Source of the DNA: Terribacillus halophilus
GTDB lineage: Bacteria > Bacillota > Bacilli > Bacillales > Amphibacillaceae
Direction of reading: 5' to 3'
Assembly (NCBI RefSeq): GCF_900162685.1
Contig: NZ_LT727828.1
Coordinates: forward strand, 832,824-896,823
DNA: 64,000 nucleotides
Positions within the stretch are counted from its first letter, which is position 1, and every line of letters starts with the position of its first letter. Below are positions 16,614-25,352 of this stretch, piece after piece. The position numbers and the translations under genes were made by a program. The notes below the pieces were generated by a model. The model saw nothing but the letters and a program-made list of their open reading frames with translations. It did no database searches and was not told the origin of the DNA.

Positions 16614-16883
16614 ATGGCTAAGAAATCAAAAGTAGCGAAAGAGAAGCAACGACAAGAAATGGTAGCAAAATATGCAGAGCTGCGCAGAGAGTTAAAAGAA
16701 AAGGGAGACTATGAAGCATTGCGAAAACTTCCGCGTGATTCATCTCCAACCAGATTAAAGAGCCGCTGTGAAATCTCCGGACGACCGCGCGGTTATATGC
16801 GTAAATTTGGCATGAGCCGTATTAAATTTCGTGAGTATGCACATAAAGGGCAAATTCCGGGAGTGAAGAAGGCGAGCTGGTAA
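16614..16883 (+). CDS. rpsN2: Alternative ribosomal protein S14, zinc-independent
   Basis: 89 residues with an AGGAGGAATAG site. It begins [17 protein letters not shown] and has the S14 core [25 protein letters not shown]. There is a single Cys, so the CxxC-CxxC zinc knuckle of the short S14 is absent: this is the long C-minus paralogue like B. subtilis YhzA/RpsN2. Under zinc limitation it replaces zinc-bound S14 and frees metal. Its position between two COG0523 GTPases in a Zur-boxed operon fits that exactly. Confidence 0.93.
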   Translation: MAKKSKVAKEKQRQEMVAKYAELRRELKEKGDYEALRKLPRDSSPTRLKSRCEISGRPRGYMRKFGMSRIKFREYAHKGQIPGVKKASW

Positions 16884-16886
16884 AGC

Positions 16887-18062
16887 ATGACACGACAAAT
16901 ACCTGTAACCGTGCTCAGTGGTTATTTAGGGGCAGGTAAGACAACACTGTTAAATCATCTGCTTTCCAACAAGCAGCATGTAAAAATAGGTGTGCTCGTG
17001 AATGATATGAGTGAAATTAATATCGATGCCCAGTTAGTAGAACAAGGCGGGCTGAAACGTACAGATGAAAAACTGATTCAGCTGGAGAATGGCTGCATCT
17101 GCTGTACGTTAAGAGAAGATTTAATTGTCGAGATTGATAAGCTCGCTGATTTGGATATAGATTATATTATTGTAGAATCCACGGGAATCTCTGAACCAAT
17201 TCCTGTAGCGCAAAGCTTTACGCTGCAAGAGGATGTGCTGGGCATTGATTTGTCTGCCAAAACCCGTTTGGATACGATGGTGACGGTTGTGGACGGGGGC
17301 AGCTTCTGGCACGACTATCAATCAGGAGAAACACTGTTAGATCGACAGCAAGAAGCAGTCGAAGAAGACGAACGGGAAATTTCCGATTTGCTGCTTGATC
17401 AGATTGAATTTGCCGATGTAATTCTGCTCAATAAAATGGATCAGCTGGAACAGGAGGCAGTTAACCAGCTGTACAGCTTGCTGCAAACATTGAATCCAGA
17501 CGCAGCAATACATCAGACAACTTATGGCGAAATCAATCCAGACCTGGTGCTTGGTACAAACATGTTCTCCTTTGAAAAAGCAAGTCAGTCTGCCGGCTGG
17601 ATTAAAGAACTGAACAAAGAACATATCCCGGAGACAGAAGAGTATGGTATTGCATCTTTTGTTTATCGAAGCAGACGTCCGTTTCATCCCGTGCGTTGGA
17701 AGAATTGGCTGGAGCAGTGGCCAACGGAAGTGGTACGATCAAAAGGATTTTTCTGGCTGGCTTCACGTCCGGACACGAGTGGTTTACTATCACAAGCTGG
17801 GCAATCACTGACGCTGGAAGCTGCTGGTCCTTGGGTGGTGACGTACTCGGAAAAAGAACAAAAACAGCTGCGTGCAGAGGATCCCGATTTGAATAGCAGA
17901 TGGCATCCTGTTTATGGCGACAAAATGACGGAGATCGTGTTTATCGGCATTAGGATGAATAAAGAGAAAATCACGCATGAGCTGGATCTGTGTTTGTTAA
18001 CGGATAAGGAAATGGAGCAAGATTTCCCTGCATTCGAAGATCCGCTGCCTGCTTTTGTTTAG
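16887..18062 (+). CDS. Second YciC-type COG0523 GTPase
   Basis: 391 residues, ATG 3 bases after the rpsN2 stop, so translationally linked. Motifs are nearly those of its neighbour: [106 protein letters not shown], then [27 protein letters not shown] clear paralogue of the 15.4-kb gene by tandem duplication with rpsN2 between them. Likely a zinc metallochaperone with a different client. No clear terminator follows. The third COG0523 protein in 4 kb is unusual. Confidence 0.87.
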   Translation: MTRQIPVTVLSGYLGAGKTTLLNHLLSNKQHVKIGVLVNDMSEINIDAQLVEQGGLKRTDEKLIQLENGCICCTLREDLIVEIDKLADLDIDYIIVESTGISEPIPVAQSFTLQEDVLGIDLSAKTRLDTMVTVVDGGSFWHDYQSGETLLDRQQEAVEEDEREISDLLLDQIEFADVILLNKMDQLEQEAVNQLYSLLQTLNPDAAIHQTTYGEINPDLVLGTNMFSFEKASQSAGWIKELNKEHIPETEEYGIASFVYRSRRPFHPVRWKNWLEQWPTEVVRSKGFFWLASRPDTSGLLSQAGQSLTLEAAGPWVVTYSEKEQKQLRAEDPDLNSRWHPVYGDKMTEIVFIGIRMNKEKITHELDLCLLTDKEMEQDFPAFEDPLPAFV

Positions 18063-18071
18063 CAGCTACTG

Positions 18072-18164
18072 TTCTCTTAATAAGATAAAGGCATGAGAGA
18101 AACCTCCAAACAATAGGGTATTAGTAAGCCAGGGAAAATATTATCTTATATTGGAGGTTCCTAA
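18072..18164 (+). promoter_or_regulatory. Leader with competing helices that hide the RBS
   Basis: Two perfect 9-bp helices can form: ATAAGATAA (18080-18088) with TTATCTTAT (18141-18149), and AACCTCCAA (18101-18109) with TTGGAGGTT (18151-18159). The second buries the GGAGG ribosome site of the next gene. They interleave (A-B-A'-B'), so they either form a pseudoknot or exclude each other. TTCTCT (18072) can also pair with AGAGAA (18096). This looks like a cis-acting translation switch. Confidence 0.5.
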
Positions 18165-19067
18165 TTGGTCATAAAAGATAAAAACCTTGCTCAAATTAAT
18201 GGTAAAACGACGTTAATAGGGTTGCTTGCGTCACCGATCGGTCATAGTATGACACCTGCTATGCATAATTTAGGCTACACAATCAGTGGTCTGAATTATG
18301 CTTATTTGGCTTTTGATGTTGGAAGGAAAGATTTGTGTGCGTCTGTGGAAGGAATGAAAGCATTAGGTGCAGCAGGGTTTAATGTATCCATGCCGAACAA
18401 AATAGCAATTCTGCAGTACTTGGACGAGCTGGATGATTCGGCTAGACTGGCTCGTGCAAGCAATACAGTTGTCCATCAAGATGGAAAACTAATCGGCTAT
18501 AATACGGATGGTTTGGGATATGTGATGAATTTAAAAGAACAGGCCGTACCTCTGGAAGGAATCAAGGTAACACTTGTCGGATCGGGCGGGGTGGCCGCTC
18601 CAATCGCCATTCAGTTAGCACAATCAGGAATAAAAGAACTCAGTGTATTTGCCAGACAAGACAGTCTCTTTGCAAATGCCGAAGACAATGTATCGTTTAT
18701 TAACAGGGAGATGAAAGCGTTCGGTGTAACGGCAACTGTTTTTCCATTCGAAGATAAAACTGCGCTTCGAAAAGAAATCTCCGAGAGTGCTATTCTAACA
18801 AATGCAACAAGTTTAGGAATGAAGCCACATGATGAATCTAGTATTTTGGATGGTATGCTAGATGTACTGCGGGCTGATTTGACTGTGAGTGATGTAGTCT
18901 ACAACCCGATGAAAACCAAATTGCTCGCACAAGCAGAAGCCGCTGGGGCTACAGCAATAAATGGCTTAGGCATGGTTCTTTGGCAGGGAGCATTAGCATA
19001 TAAGTTATTCACAGGAGAAGATATGCCGGTGGAACAGATTAGAGAGATAATGTTTGGGTGCAAATGA
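18165..19067 (+). CDS. Shikimate/quinate 5-dehydrogenase family protein (AroE/YdiB-like)
   Basis: 300 residues from TTG 18165 with GGAGG seven bases upstream. Substrate domain: TLIGLLASPIGHSMTPAMHNLGY, with the SxS-type site altered to HSMTPAMHN, then GFNVSMPNKIAILQYLDELDDSA (catalytic Lys in MPNK, Asp in DELDD) and GYNTDGLGYVMNL. Cofactor domain: VTLVGSGGVAAPIAIQLA, then TNATSLGMKP and DVVYNPMKTKLLAQAEAAGATAINGLGMVLWQGALAYKLFTG. This pattern is closest to YdiB-type enzymes that use NAD(P) and act on shikimate and/or quinate. No other aromatic-pathway gene is nearby, so a catabolic or accessory role is more likely than biosynthetic AroE. The leader suggests translational control. Confidence 0.85.
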   Translation: MVIKDKNLAQINGKTTLIGLLASPIGHSMTPAMHNLGYTISGLNYAYLAFDVGRKDLCASVEGMKALGAAGFNVSMPNKIAILQYLDELDDSARLARASNTVVHQDGKLIGYNTDGLGYVMNLKEQAVPLEGIKVTLVGSGGVAAPIAIQLAQSGIKELSVFARQDSLFANAEDNVSFINREMKAFGVTATVFPFEDKTALRKEISESAILTNATSLGMKPHDESSILDGMLDVLRADLTVSDVVYNPMKTKLLAQAEAAGATAINGLGMVLWQGALAYKLFTGEDMPVEQIREIMFGCK

Positions 19068-19078
19068 TAGAAAAAGTC

Positions 19079-19512
19079 CTTGGAACAAAACAAGATTAAT
19101 TCATCCTAAAAGCGAACGATGACTAGATTCATACTTTGCAGCCCTCTGACCTGCTGCTTTCTTACTATAGCTGTTATCGTCGGCCAAGAGTGGCTTTTGA
19201 ATTTGACACCGAGAAGTAAATCGCTATACTTTTTCGAGGAGTCTACGTATTCTGTCTACACTAGTGAATGTTTCCCATGAAAAAATCAGCGTAGGAAATA
19301 CACGGAGACTCCCGCGGGAGGAAGGCTAGGTTAGACCCCGCAGTGCGCTTTTTGCACGAGGAGGCTCACCAGCCGCCCGCAGGAAAGCGGAGTGTATTTC
19401 CGAAGCGATGCTCTCGTCCTCCTTTTCAATGCAAAAAATCCAAACAATGCTGCTGTTAAGTGCAGTATTGTTTGGATTTTTAAATAGCTTAAACAGTTAT
19501 GTCCCAGCCTCC
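19079..19512 (-). repeat. Structured intergenic repeat, long copy (R1)
   Basis: Reading the minus strand it begins GGAGGCTGGGACATAACTG, then an ATCCAAAC hairpin (19437-19478), then a GC-rich core closed by GGAAATACAC/GTGTATTTCC (19294-19303 with 19392-19401), then a tail ending near GATGAATTAATCTTGTTTTG. It aligns along its whole length with the copy at 33.8 kb. It fills the space between the convergent shikimate-dehydrogenase-like and chemoreceptor genes; the hairpin at 19437 probably ends the latter. No coding frame with an RBS is present. Confidence 0.8.
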
Positions 19513-19537
19513 TTCTTTGTTTTAAATCATAATTTTG

Positions 19538-21544
19538 TTATGACAATTTAAATTGCTGCAGCTGTTCTTGAAGCGTATTGGAATCTGCTTCTAGTTTTTC
19601 AGCGAGTTCTTTCAATTGTTCCATTGATTGGCTTTGGTCCGCTACGGAAGCCGTGATCTCTTCTGTGCCGGCAGCCGTTTCCTGGCTGATTGCTGAAATT
19701 TCACCAGTATTTGTTGCGAGCGTTGCTTCCCGTTCCATCATGGACTTCATTTCTTCCTTCGTTTGTGCAGTCAGCTCCATATTGTGGGCGATTGCCTCTT
19801 GGATCTGAATGAAGATTTCTTTCGTACTATTTACAGCCGTTTCCTGGCCTCTTACTACGTCACCAGTTTTGGAAGCGAAAGCTGCTGTTTCAGCTGTTTC
19901 CGATTGAATCTCTTGTACGATAGATGCTATATCACGTAATGCTGTTTCCGTTTGTTCTGCTAGCTTGCGAACTTCATCTGCTACGACAGCGAAGCCTTTT
20001 CCGCTTTCACCAGCACGTGCTGCTTCAATTGCTGCATTAAGAGCGAGCAAGTTCGTTTGCCCAGCGATGTCGGTGATCGTATTCACAATACCGCCAATAT
20101 TGCTGGATTTCTGCTGCAGACTTTTAACAGCTGCTTCGATCTTACCAGTAGCTTCAATAGCATCCTTCGATTGCACGATTAAGTCTTGCATTTGTGAGCC
20201 ACCGACTTTAGCAGACTCGGTCATAACAAGCGCTTCTTCGTACACTTGCTGATTGTGTGCTTCTACTAATTTTATATTCTGAGAGAGAGCCTCTGTTGCA
20301 ACGGCATTGCGTTCCATGATTTCTGCCAAGCTTTGCGTCCCAGCCGAAATCTCTTCCATTGTTGCTGCTACTTCACTAGACGTTGCAGCGTTTTCTTCCG
20401 CATTAGCAGACAAAGCTTGGGATGCAGATTGCACATTAGCAGAAATCTCAGTATTGTGCTGCATCATGCCGTGTATGTTGCCAATCATTGTATTGAAGCT
20501 GTTTGATAGGTCGCCAATCTCGTCATTGGATTTTGTATCCATTCGAACAGTCAGGTCACCATCTTCTACATGCTTCATCTTATCGCGAAGTGCCCGAATA
20601 GGTCGTACGACAGAATTGACGACGAAGAATGTAACAAGAATTGCTATTGCAAGAACGACAAGTACGGTGATTACAAGGGGTAGGATGATCCCGCTTGCTA
20701 AGTCGCTGAATTCTTTTGTCGGTACAATTGCTGCAATTGTCCAGCCAGTGCGGTCATTTGTTGTAAAGGCTAGTGCGCGATTTTCGCCTTCGAATTCATA
20801 ATGGACAATTCCAGAGCGACCTGAAGCCATCATTTTTTCCCAGAAGTCATTTTCCGTCGCATCTGTTCCTAGATACTCTTCATTCGGATGAGAAAGGAAA
20901 TGACCTGAGGAATCAAAAGCAACAGCATAGCCTGTCTCTGCTACCTGCACTTGCTCGGTAAGCTTTCTCAATGAAGAAAGTTTAAATTCAACAATCAGCA
21001 TTCCTTTTAACTGGTTGTTATTGTCAAAGATAGGCTGAACCGCATCGACGACTTGTTCGCCTGTGGTTTTTGATACATATGGGTCCGTGTAGCCGGGTTT
21101 TTCTTGTAGCTCTAAACCAAGTTTGTACCACGGTCGTGTTGTTGGGTCAAAGTCCTCCGGAAGAGCAGTTTCTGGATAAGATAGCATTTCTCCATCAATT
21201 GGCTGATAGAAAAGTGACTCGATATTGTCATTATCTTTTGCATAACTTTCTAATGTTGCAGCCAATCTGTCCATATTGTTATTTCGTAGTGATTGCATCT
21301 TACTAATGCTGTCCAGACTAGATTCAATATTCTCAAGGAATAAGTCGTAAATACTGTTTAACTGCACAACAGTTTGATCTTTCATTTGTTCTGTCTGAGA
21401 TTCCAGCATCGTCGTGCGGCTGAATTGGTAACCGAAATAGGCAGTTGCGAGTCCTGATAAAATAAACATCGCAACAATCGGATAAATGATCTTGCGTAAA
21501 ATTTTTCGGGTAAAGAAATTACCTCTCTTTTTTGTTTCTTCCAT
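19538..21544 (-). CDS. Methyl-accepting chemotaxis protein
   Basis: 668 residues. A first membrane segment (~15-37) and a second (~285-308, [24 protein letters not shown]) bracket an extracellular ~245-residue region typical of a double-Cache (dCache_1) domain ([58 protein letters not shown]). A HAMP linker ([24 protein letters not shown]) follows, then a long coiled-coil signalling domain whose hairpin tip [37 protein letters not shown] is nearly invariant in the family. It senses a small external ligand, often an amino or organic acid, and controls CheA. The ligand is unknown; B. subtilis McpA/B/C and TlpA have the same architecture. A sigma-D-like promoter lies upstream. Confidence 0.93.
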   Translation of the reverse strand: MEETKKRGNFFTRKILRKIIYPIVAMFILSGLATAYFGYQFSRTTMLESQTEQMKDQTVVQLNSIYDLFLENIESSLDSISKMQSLRNNNMDRLAATLESYAKDNDNIESLFYQPIDGEMLSYPETALPEDFDPTTRPWYKLGLELQEKPGYTDPYVSKTTGEQVVDAVQPIFDNNNQLKGMLIVEFKLSSLRKLTEQVQVAETGYAVAFDSSGHFLSHPNEEYLGTDATENDFWEKMMASGRSGIVHYEFEGENRALAFTTNDRTGWTIAAIVPTKEFSDLASGIILPLVITVLVVLAIAILVTFFVVNSVVRPIRALRDKMKHVEDGDLTVRMDTKSNDEIGDLSNSFNTMIGNIHGMMQHNTEISANVQSASQALSANAEENAATSSEVAATMEEISAGTQSLAEIMERNAVATEALSQNIKLVEAHNQQVYEEALVMTESAKVGGSQMQDLIVQSKDAIEATGKIEAAVKSLQQKSSNIGGIVNTITDIAGQTNLLALNAAIEAARAGESGKGFAVVADEVRKLAEQTETALRDIASIVQEIQSETAETAAFASKTGDVVRGQETAVNSTKEIFIQIQEAIAHNMELTAQTKEEMKSMMEREATLATNTGEISAISQETAAGTEEITASVADQSQSMEQLKELAEKLEADSNTLQEQLQQFKLS

Positions 21545-21590
21545 ATATATCTTTTATTCCTCTCTGTGCTGTATTACTGGCTACACATTA

Positions 21591-21618
21591 TTATCGGTAG
21601 GAAGAAAGGAATATGTAG
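21591..21618 (-). promoter_or_regulatory. Sigma-D-like promoter of the chemoreceptor
   Basis: On the minus strand CTACA (21618-21614), 15 bases, ACCGATAA (21598-21591). The Bacillus flagellar sigma-D consensus is CTAAA-N15/16-GCCGATAT. Two to three mismatches, right spacing, right gene class. Confidence 0.5.
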
Positions 21619-21773
21619 TACATTTTAGCTATAAAATTCATTTAAAAAAGAAGATAACGCTTTCTAATGAGATTTATATTAAATTCTTTATTTCTTTTGG
21701 AAAAATTGGAAGAGACTAGGCAAAACGTATAGAGTCCGTTATGATAGAAGAAAATGCTTAGGGGACATGAGCT

Positions 21774-22997
21774 ATGGAGTTATTCGATCGTGTTTTATCC
21801 ATTAACGATTTGGATGCTGTCATCGATTTGCTAAGCTTTGAGCTGGAAAGACCGGTGATCGTTGAAAGTGCCGATTATACCTTGCTAGCGTACAATTCGC
21901 ACTATATACACCATTTTGATGACGCGAACCAGCAGACAATATTCACAAAGAAATGGACGCTGCCAATTTACGAAAGATTTATTGAGGCAGGGATTGTGAA
22001 TAAGCTGAAAACATACGAACGCCCATTCACCGTTTTGGCAATGCCGGAGATTGGGTTGAATACACGTATTGTTGTGAGTGCCAAGCATAAAGAACGTGTT
22101 ATGGGTTATGTCTGGATACAGGAAATGGAGCAGCCGCTGTCAGCATCAGATGTTAATTTTCTTTATGAGATTTCTTTCCATATTGGTCGGCTGATTTATG
22201 ATATCCAGAAGTCGAAGTTAAAACAGGAAGAAAAGGAAGATCGTTTTTATCAAAATATTTTCAATAATTTGTATAAACGCTCTTCTGATTTAGAGTGGGG
22301 GGCAAAGGAATTTGGTGTTGTACTGCCAAATTATTTTGCTGTTGCAGCTGTTGAACTGCCGCAGCAGGATGAGCAGCTGCTGTATGATTTGCAGCAAGTA
22401 GCTCAAACGACACTTCAGCTCGAGGATAAATTACACCACGTGCTCATCAAGGATGATACGTTATTAATCGTCCATGGCGGTAAGAAAGCTGATGCACCGA
22501 TTGAAGCATTAGCTAGGGAAGTCATTCAAAGGATCCGCGATTATGCGAAGGATAAAGGAGCTTGTATCCTTAGCGGTGTTGGAAGTGTGTACAGCGACTC
22601 GATTGCGATGTTAACAAGCGCGGCGCAGGCAAGAGAAGTTATTCAAGCAATGAAATTAACCCATCGGCCAGTACCGTTGTATTATAAGGATCTGCATATT
22701 TACCGTTATCTGCAAGCAATATCCGATAAAAATAAGGAACTTGACTATGAAAGTGAAGATCTAAAAAAGATACAGAAGCTGGACCCAAATGATAAAAAAG
22801 AGTTACTAAAAACGCTGGAACTGTACTTGCTGCATAACTGTAAGATCAAGCCGACTGCCGCAGCTCTTTTTGTTCATCCGAATACAGTCAATTACCGAAT
22901 TAATCAAATCAACGAAGCATTACAGCTGGATATGACAGACGTCATGCAAAAATTTCAACTGCTTCTGGATTTGATGACGAGAAGGAAGGATTGCTAA
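21774..22997 (+). CDS. PucR/CdaR-family transcriptional activator
   Basis: 407 residues; ATG with GGGGACATGAGCT upstream, so the RBS is only moderate. The N-terminal ~150 residues form a sensor-like domain (ELERPVIVESADYTLLAYNS, later RVMGYVWIQE), the middle is a GGDEF-like CdaR domain, and the C-terminus is the PucR helix-turn-helix: LLKTLELYLLHNCKIKPTAAALFVHPNTVNYRINQINEAL. B. subtilis PutR, which activates putBCP on proline, has this architecture and length, so this is a candidate regulator of putBC 9 kb upstream; the link is inference only. It stands alone, and its stop codon lies inside the stem of its own terminator. Confidence 0.8.
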   Translation: MELFDRVLSINDLDAVIDLLSFELERPVIVESADYTLLAYNSHYIHHFDDANQQTIFTKKWTLPIYERFIEAGIVNKLKTYERPFTVLAMPEIGLNTRIVVSAKHKERVMGYVWIQEMEQPLSASDVNFLYEISFHIGRLIYDIQKSKLKQEEKEDRFYQNIFNNLYKRSSDLEWGAKEFGVVLPNYFAVAAVELPQQDEQLLYDLQQVAQTTLQLEDKLHHVLIKDDTLLIVHGGKKADAPIEALAREVIQRIRDYAKDKGACILSGVGSVYSDSIAMLTSAAQAREVIQAMKLTHRPVPLYYKDLHIYRYLQAISDKNKELDYESEDLKKIQKLDPNDKKELLKTLELYLLHNCKIKPTAAALFVHPNTVNYRINQINEALQLDMTDVMQKFQLLLDLMTRRKDC

Positions 22998-23026
22998 TAA
23001 CACACAATCGTTATTAGGTTTTTTTG
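22994..23026 (+). terminator. Terminator overlapping the pucR-like stop codon
   Basis: CTAATAAC (22994-23001) pairs with GTTATTAG (23010-23017), followed by G and seven T. Confidence 0.85.
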
Positions 23027-23175
23027 TACGGTGCTCCGGCCCAGCTCCGGCAGAATACTTCGCTTTCCGCGGGCACGGCCTCAGCCTCCTCGCGGAAATT
23101 TCGCCGCTGCGGGGTCTTCGACCCGCGCTGTTCCCGCTGGAGTCTACGTATTCTGCCTACGCTATTTTCGTTTTC
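23026..23175 (+). repeat. Structured intergenic repeat, short copy (R3)
   Basis: The core is closed by GGCAGAATAC (23049-23058) and GTATTCTGCC (23148-23157), a perfect 10-bp inverted repeat 109 bp end to end, with inner hairpins TTTCCGCG/CGCGGAAA and GGGTCTTCGACCC. It is almost identical to the 56.4-kb copy and structurally equivalent to those at 19.3 and 33.9 kb. A 70-codon frame across it is not a gene. Confidence 0.85.
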
Positions 23176-23249
23176 CTACATCAAAGCAATTAGCACAAAT
23201 TAGCGGCGTGATATTTCCCGAAGCAGTTTCCTATACTCTATAATGGAAT

Positions 23250-23297
23250 AAATCCAAACGATACTGTTATTAAAATACAGAGTCGTTTGGATTTTTT
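23250..23297. terminator. ATCCAAAC-type hairpin, probably bidirectional terminator
   Basis: AAATCCAAACGA pairs with TCGTTTGGATTT, with CTG/CAG continuing inside the stem; a T run follows on the plus strand, and an AAATAAATT-like flank gives some T on the minus strand. It lies between the convergent pucR-like and Rap-like genes. Confidence 0.65.
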
Positions 23298-23348
23298 CTT
23301 GGCTCAATACCATCCTGCAAATCTATATCAGGTTCTATTACGTCCTTT

Positions 23349-24410
23349 TCACTGAAATTCGTTTGATAAGGATAATTTATGATAGTAAGGGAATGTGTCA
23401 CTTTGCTGTGTATCCCAAAGATGTTGCGAATAATCACGTGCGTGTGTGCGCATTAGGTGAAATAAGCCGTGTTCTTTAAAGTAGGGGATGGCTGCACCAT
23501 ATACGTCATTCATGCTGTTATGATCGATATATTTCGACCATAATATGGCGAATTGCCAGTAATACTCCTGGTTGTTCCTCTCCTCACACACTTCTATCCC
23601 TGTTCGGTAATAACTCTCCGCTTCTTCTGTTCGTTCCAGAATATAAAGCGAACGTGTTAATGTGTACAGTGCCTGGATGTATAACGGATGGTCAGGGTAT
23701 TCGATGGCCTGCTGCAAATAAGAGATACCTTTCGCATCTGCTTGCTGTTTATGATACATAAGTCCAAGATTGAATTGGCATACAACAGCCAAATCTTCTT
23801 GACCTTCGCTTGCAGCAATAGACAATGCTTCTACAAGATTGGTTTCTGCCTTTTCAAATTCCCGCAAGTCAATTTGATTTAAACCTTGCAGGGACTTGCA
23901 GTTCGCCACCTTCAGTTTATACGTTGGATTCTTCTCATATATAGCGATTGCTTTTTCCAAATGAAAACTGGATAACGCATTGATATCCAAGTAATAGAAT
24001 TGCATCGCTTTATTATAATGCAGTCCGGCATGTTCGTCCTCGTCGTTAACTGCGTGCATATAACTTTCCGCTTTTTCAAAAAGGTCGACTGCAGCAAGGT
24101 ATTCTTTTCTATGAAACTTTACAAGGGCCAGGAAACAATAATAGAAAAAGGCTTGAAGATCAAACAACTTATCAGGCTGAAGCTGCAAAAGTTTTTCTTC
24201 AGCAAGCACTACATGGCCCATCAATAAATCATACCTTGCATCCAGCAGCAAATAGCCGTTCCATGCGACATCTTTAAAATCACCAGCTTGTAAAGCAGCA
24301 TACACTTCTTCACGAAGATTGGCTGATTTACTCCGATTACGTGATTTTATTGTCTTATGCCAATTCCGCATGAGGCTAATCAATTGTTCCGTACTTTCCA
24401 TAACAGCCAT
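23349..24410 (-). CDS. Rap-like tetratricopeptide-repeat protein
   Basis: 353 residues; the ATG has AGGAGT eight bases upstream. The N-terminal three-helix bundle (ESTEQLISLMRNWHKTIKSRN) followed by ~6 TPR units (AGLHYNKAMQFYYLDINALSSFHLEKAIAIYEKN, LQGLNQIDLREFEKAETNLVEALSIA, AVVCQFNLGLMYHKQQADAKGISYLQQAIEY) is the layout of Rap phosphatases and RRNPP regulators. In B. subtilis these dephosphorylate Spo0F or block ComA/DegU and are antagonised by a small Phr peptide. No phr-like ORF follows on the same strand; the next 90 bases hold only a terminator. It may be an orphan Rap or be controlled by a peptide encoded elsewhere. Confidence 0.75.
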   Translation of the reverse strand: MAVMESTEQLISLMRNWHKTIKSRNRSKSANLREEVYAALQAGDFKDVAWNGYLLLDARYDLLMGHVVLAEEKLLQLQPDKLFDLQAFFYYCFLALVKFHRKEYLAAVDLFEKAESYMHAVNDEDEHAGLHYNKAMQFYYLDINALSSFHLEKAIAIYEKNPTYKLKVANCKSLQGLNQIDLREFEKAETNLVEALSIAASEGQEDLAVVCQFNLGLMYHKQQADAKGISYLQQAIEYPDHPLYIQALYTLTRSLYILERTEEAESYYRTGIEVCEERNNQEYYWQFAILWSKYIDHNSMNDVYGAAIPYFKEHGLFHLMRTHARDYSQHLWDTQQSDTFPYYHKLSLSNEFQ

Positions 24411-24611
24411 ATGTAGTTACTCCTAGTAGTTTAATATGCTGGACGGCTCATTTAGTGAGTCAAGGCAGAGAAGAACAAAGCTACTGTTGGAGTTAAACAG
24501 CTTTGTGACCGTCCCGATAGAATACAGTTAGTTTACCATATCATATTCTTTTACCGATTATTAAAGTGAATAGTTAGTGAAGGTGTTCGTAATAAAAGAT
24601 TAGACATTTTT

Positions 24612-24669
24612 ATTTAAATGTCTAGACATTTAAATTTTTAGAGGTATAATACATTTGAAAGCGCTTTAA
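24612..24669 (+). promoter_or_regulatory. Operator palindrome, promoter and cre box of the beta-glucoside operon
   Basis: A perfect 24-bp palindrome (24612-24635) with centre ATGTCTAGACAT overlaps the -35 (TAGACA, 24623); -10 is TATAAT at 24645. TGAAAGCGCTTTAA (24656-24669) fits the CcpA cre consensus except one position. The TCTAGA-centred palindrome is the type bound by HutC-subfamily GntR proteins, such as the one encoded at the end of this operon. Confidence 0.65.
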
Positions 24670-24694
24670 TAAAATTTAAGGAGTGTTATCTATT

Positions 24695-25009
24695 ATGAAT
24701 AGAATCTTATTAGCCTGCAGTTCCGGTATGTCCACAAGTCTTTTGGTTACAAAAATGCAAGCGTTTGCAAAGTCGATTGATGAGGACGCTGAAATTTGGG
24801 CAGTTGGACAGGAACAAGCGAAGAAAGAGATGGAAAATGCTGATGTTGTATTAATTGGCCCACAAATGAGTTTCTTAAAAGGAGAGCTTGCTGCAGAAGC
24901 CCAGCAATATGGCATCAAAGTCGAAGTAATCGATATGATGGCTTATGGAATGGCAGATGGGGAGAAAGCATACAAACAGGCAATCAGTCTGATAGGAGCA
25001 ACATCATGA
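24695..25009 (+). CDS. PTS lactose/cellobiose-family EIIB
   Basis: 104 residues from ATG 24695 (AAGGAG upstream). It shows [20 protein letters not shown] with the phospho-accepting Cys near residue 8 and the Rossmann-like fold of cellobiose EIIB. It passes phosphate from EIIA to the sugar during uptake through EIIC. The stop overlaps the EIIA start (ATGA), so this is the first gene of a tight B-A-C-hydrolase operon. The locus is distinct from the B-C-A operon at 49.8 kb, and the two EIIB proteins are clearly paralogous. Confidence 0.9.
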   Translation: MNRILLACSSGMSTSLLVTKMQAFAKSIDEDAEIWAVGQEQAKKEMENADVVLIGPQMSFLKGELAAEAQQYGIKVEVIDMMAYGMADGEKAYKQAISLIGATS

Positions 25010-25338
25010 ATGAGTTGAAGATAGAGGAACTGACTAACGAACAAATTTGCTTTCAGATGATTTTGCATAGCGGCAATGCTAGAAGCAAAATTTTGCAGGC
25101 TTTACGACTTTACCGAGAGGGCTCAATGGAGGAAGTTGATAAAATGCTTGTCGATGCGGAAGATGACTTGGCGCTTGTGCATAAAGTACATTTTCAAATG
25201 GTCCAACAAGAAGCTGCTGGAGAACAGCAGCAGTTGTCTCTTTTATTCCTGCATGCAGAAGATCATTTCATGTCGACATTAACCATGAAAGAAATGATTA
25301 AAGAGTTGATACCAATCTTTCAACAAATGAAGGGATAA
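25006..25338 (+). CDS. PTS lactose/cellobiose-family EIIA
   Basis: 110 residues, overlapping the EIIB gene by four bases. All-helical EIIA of the lac family: QICFQMILHSGNARSKILQALRLYREG, then SLLFLHAEDHFMSTLTMKEM with the phospho-accepting His in LHAEDH. It receives phosphate from HPr and gives it to EIIB. Like the family it should be a trimer, with an Asp-coordinated Mg in the core. Confidence 0.9.
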   Translation: MNELKIEELTNEQICFQMILHSGNARSKILQALRLYREGSMEEVDKMLVDAEDDLALVHKVHFQMVQQEAAGEQQQLSLLFLHAEDHFMSTLTMKEMIKELIPIFQQMKG

Positions 25339-25352
25339 GGGAGGAAACAGTC

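Noticed and set aside
23031-23243. 70-codon plus-strand frame across the R3 repeat
   Set aside because: It follows the GC-rich structured repeat, has no RBS, and its sequence is explained by the inverted repeats.
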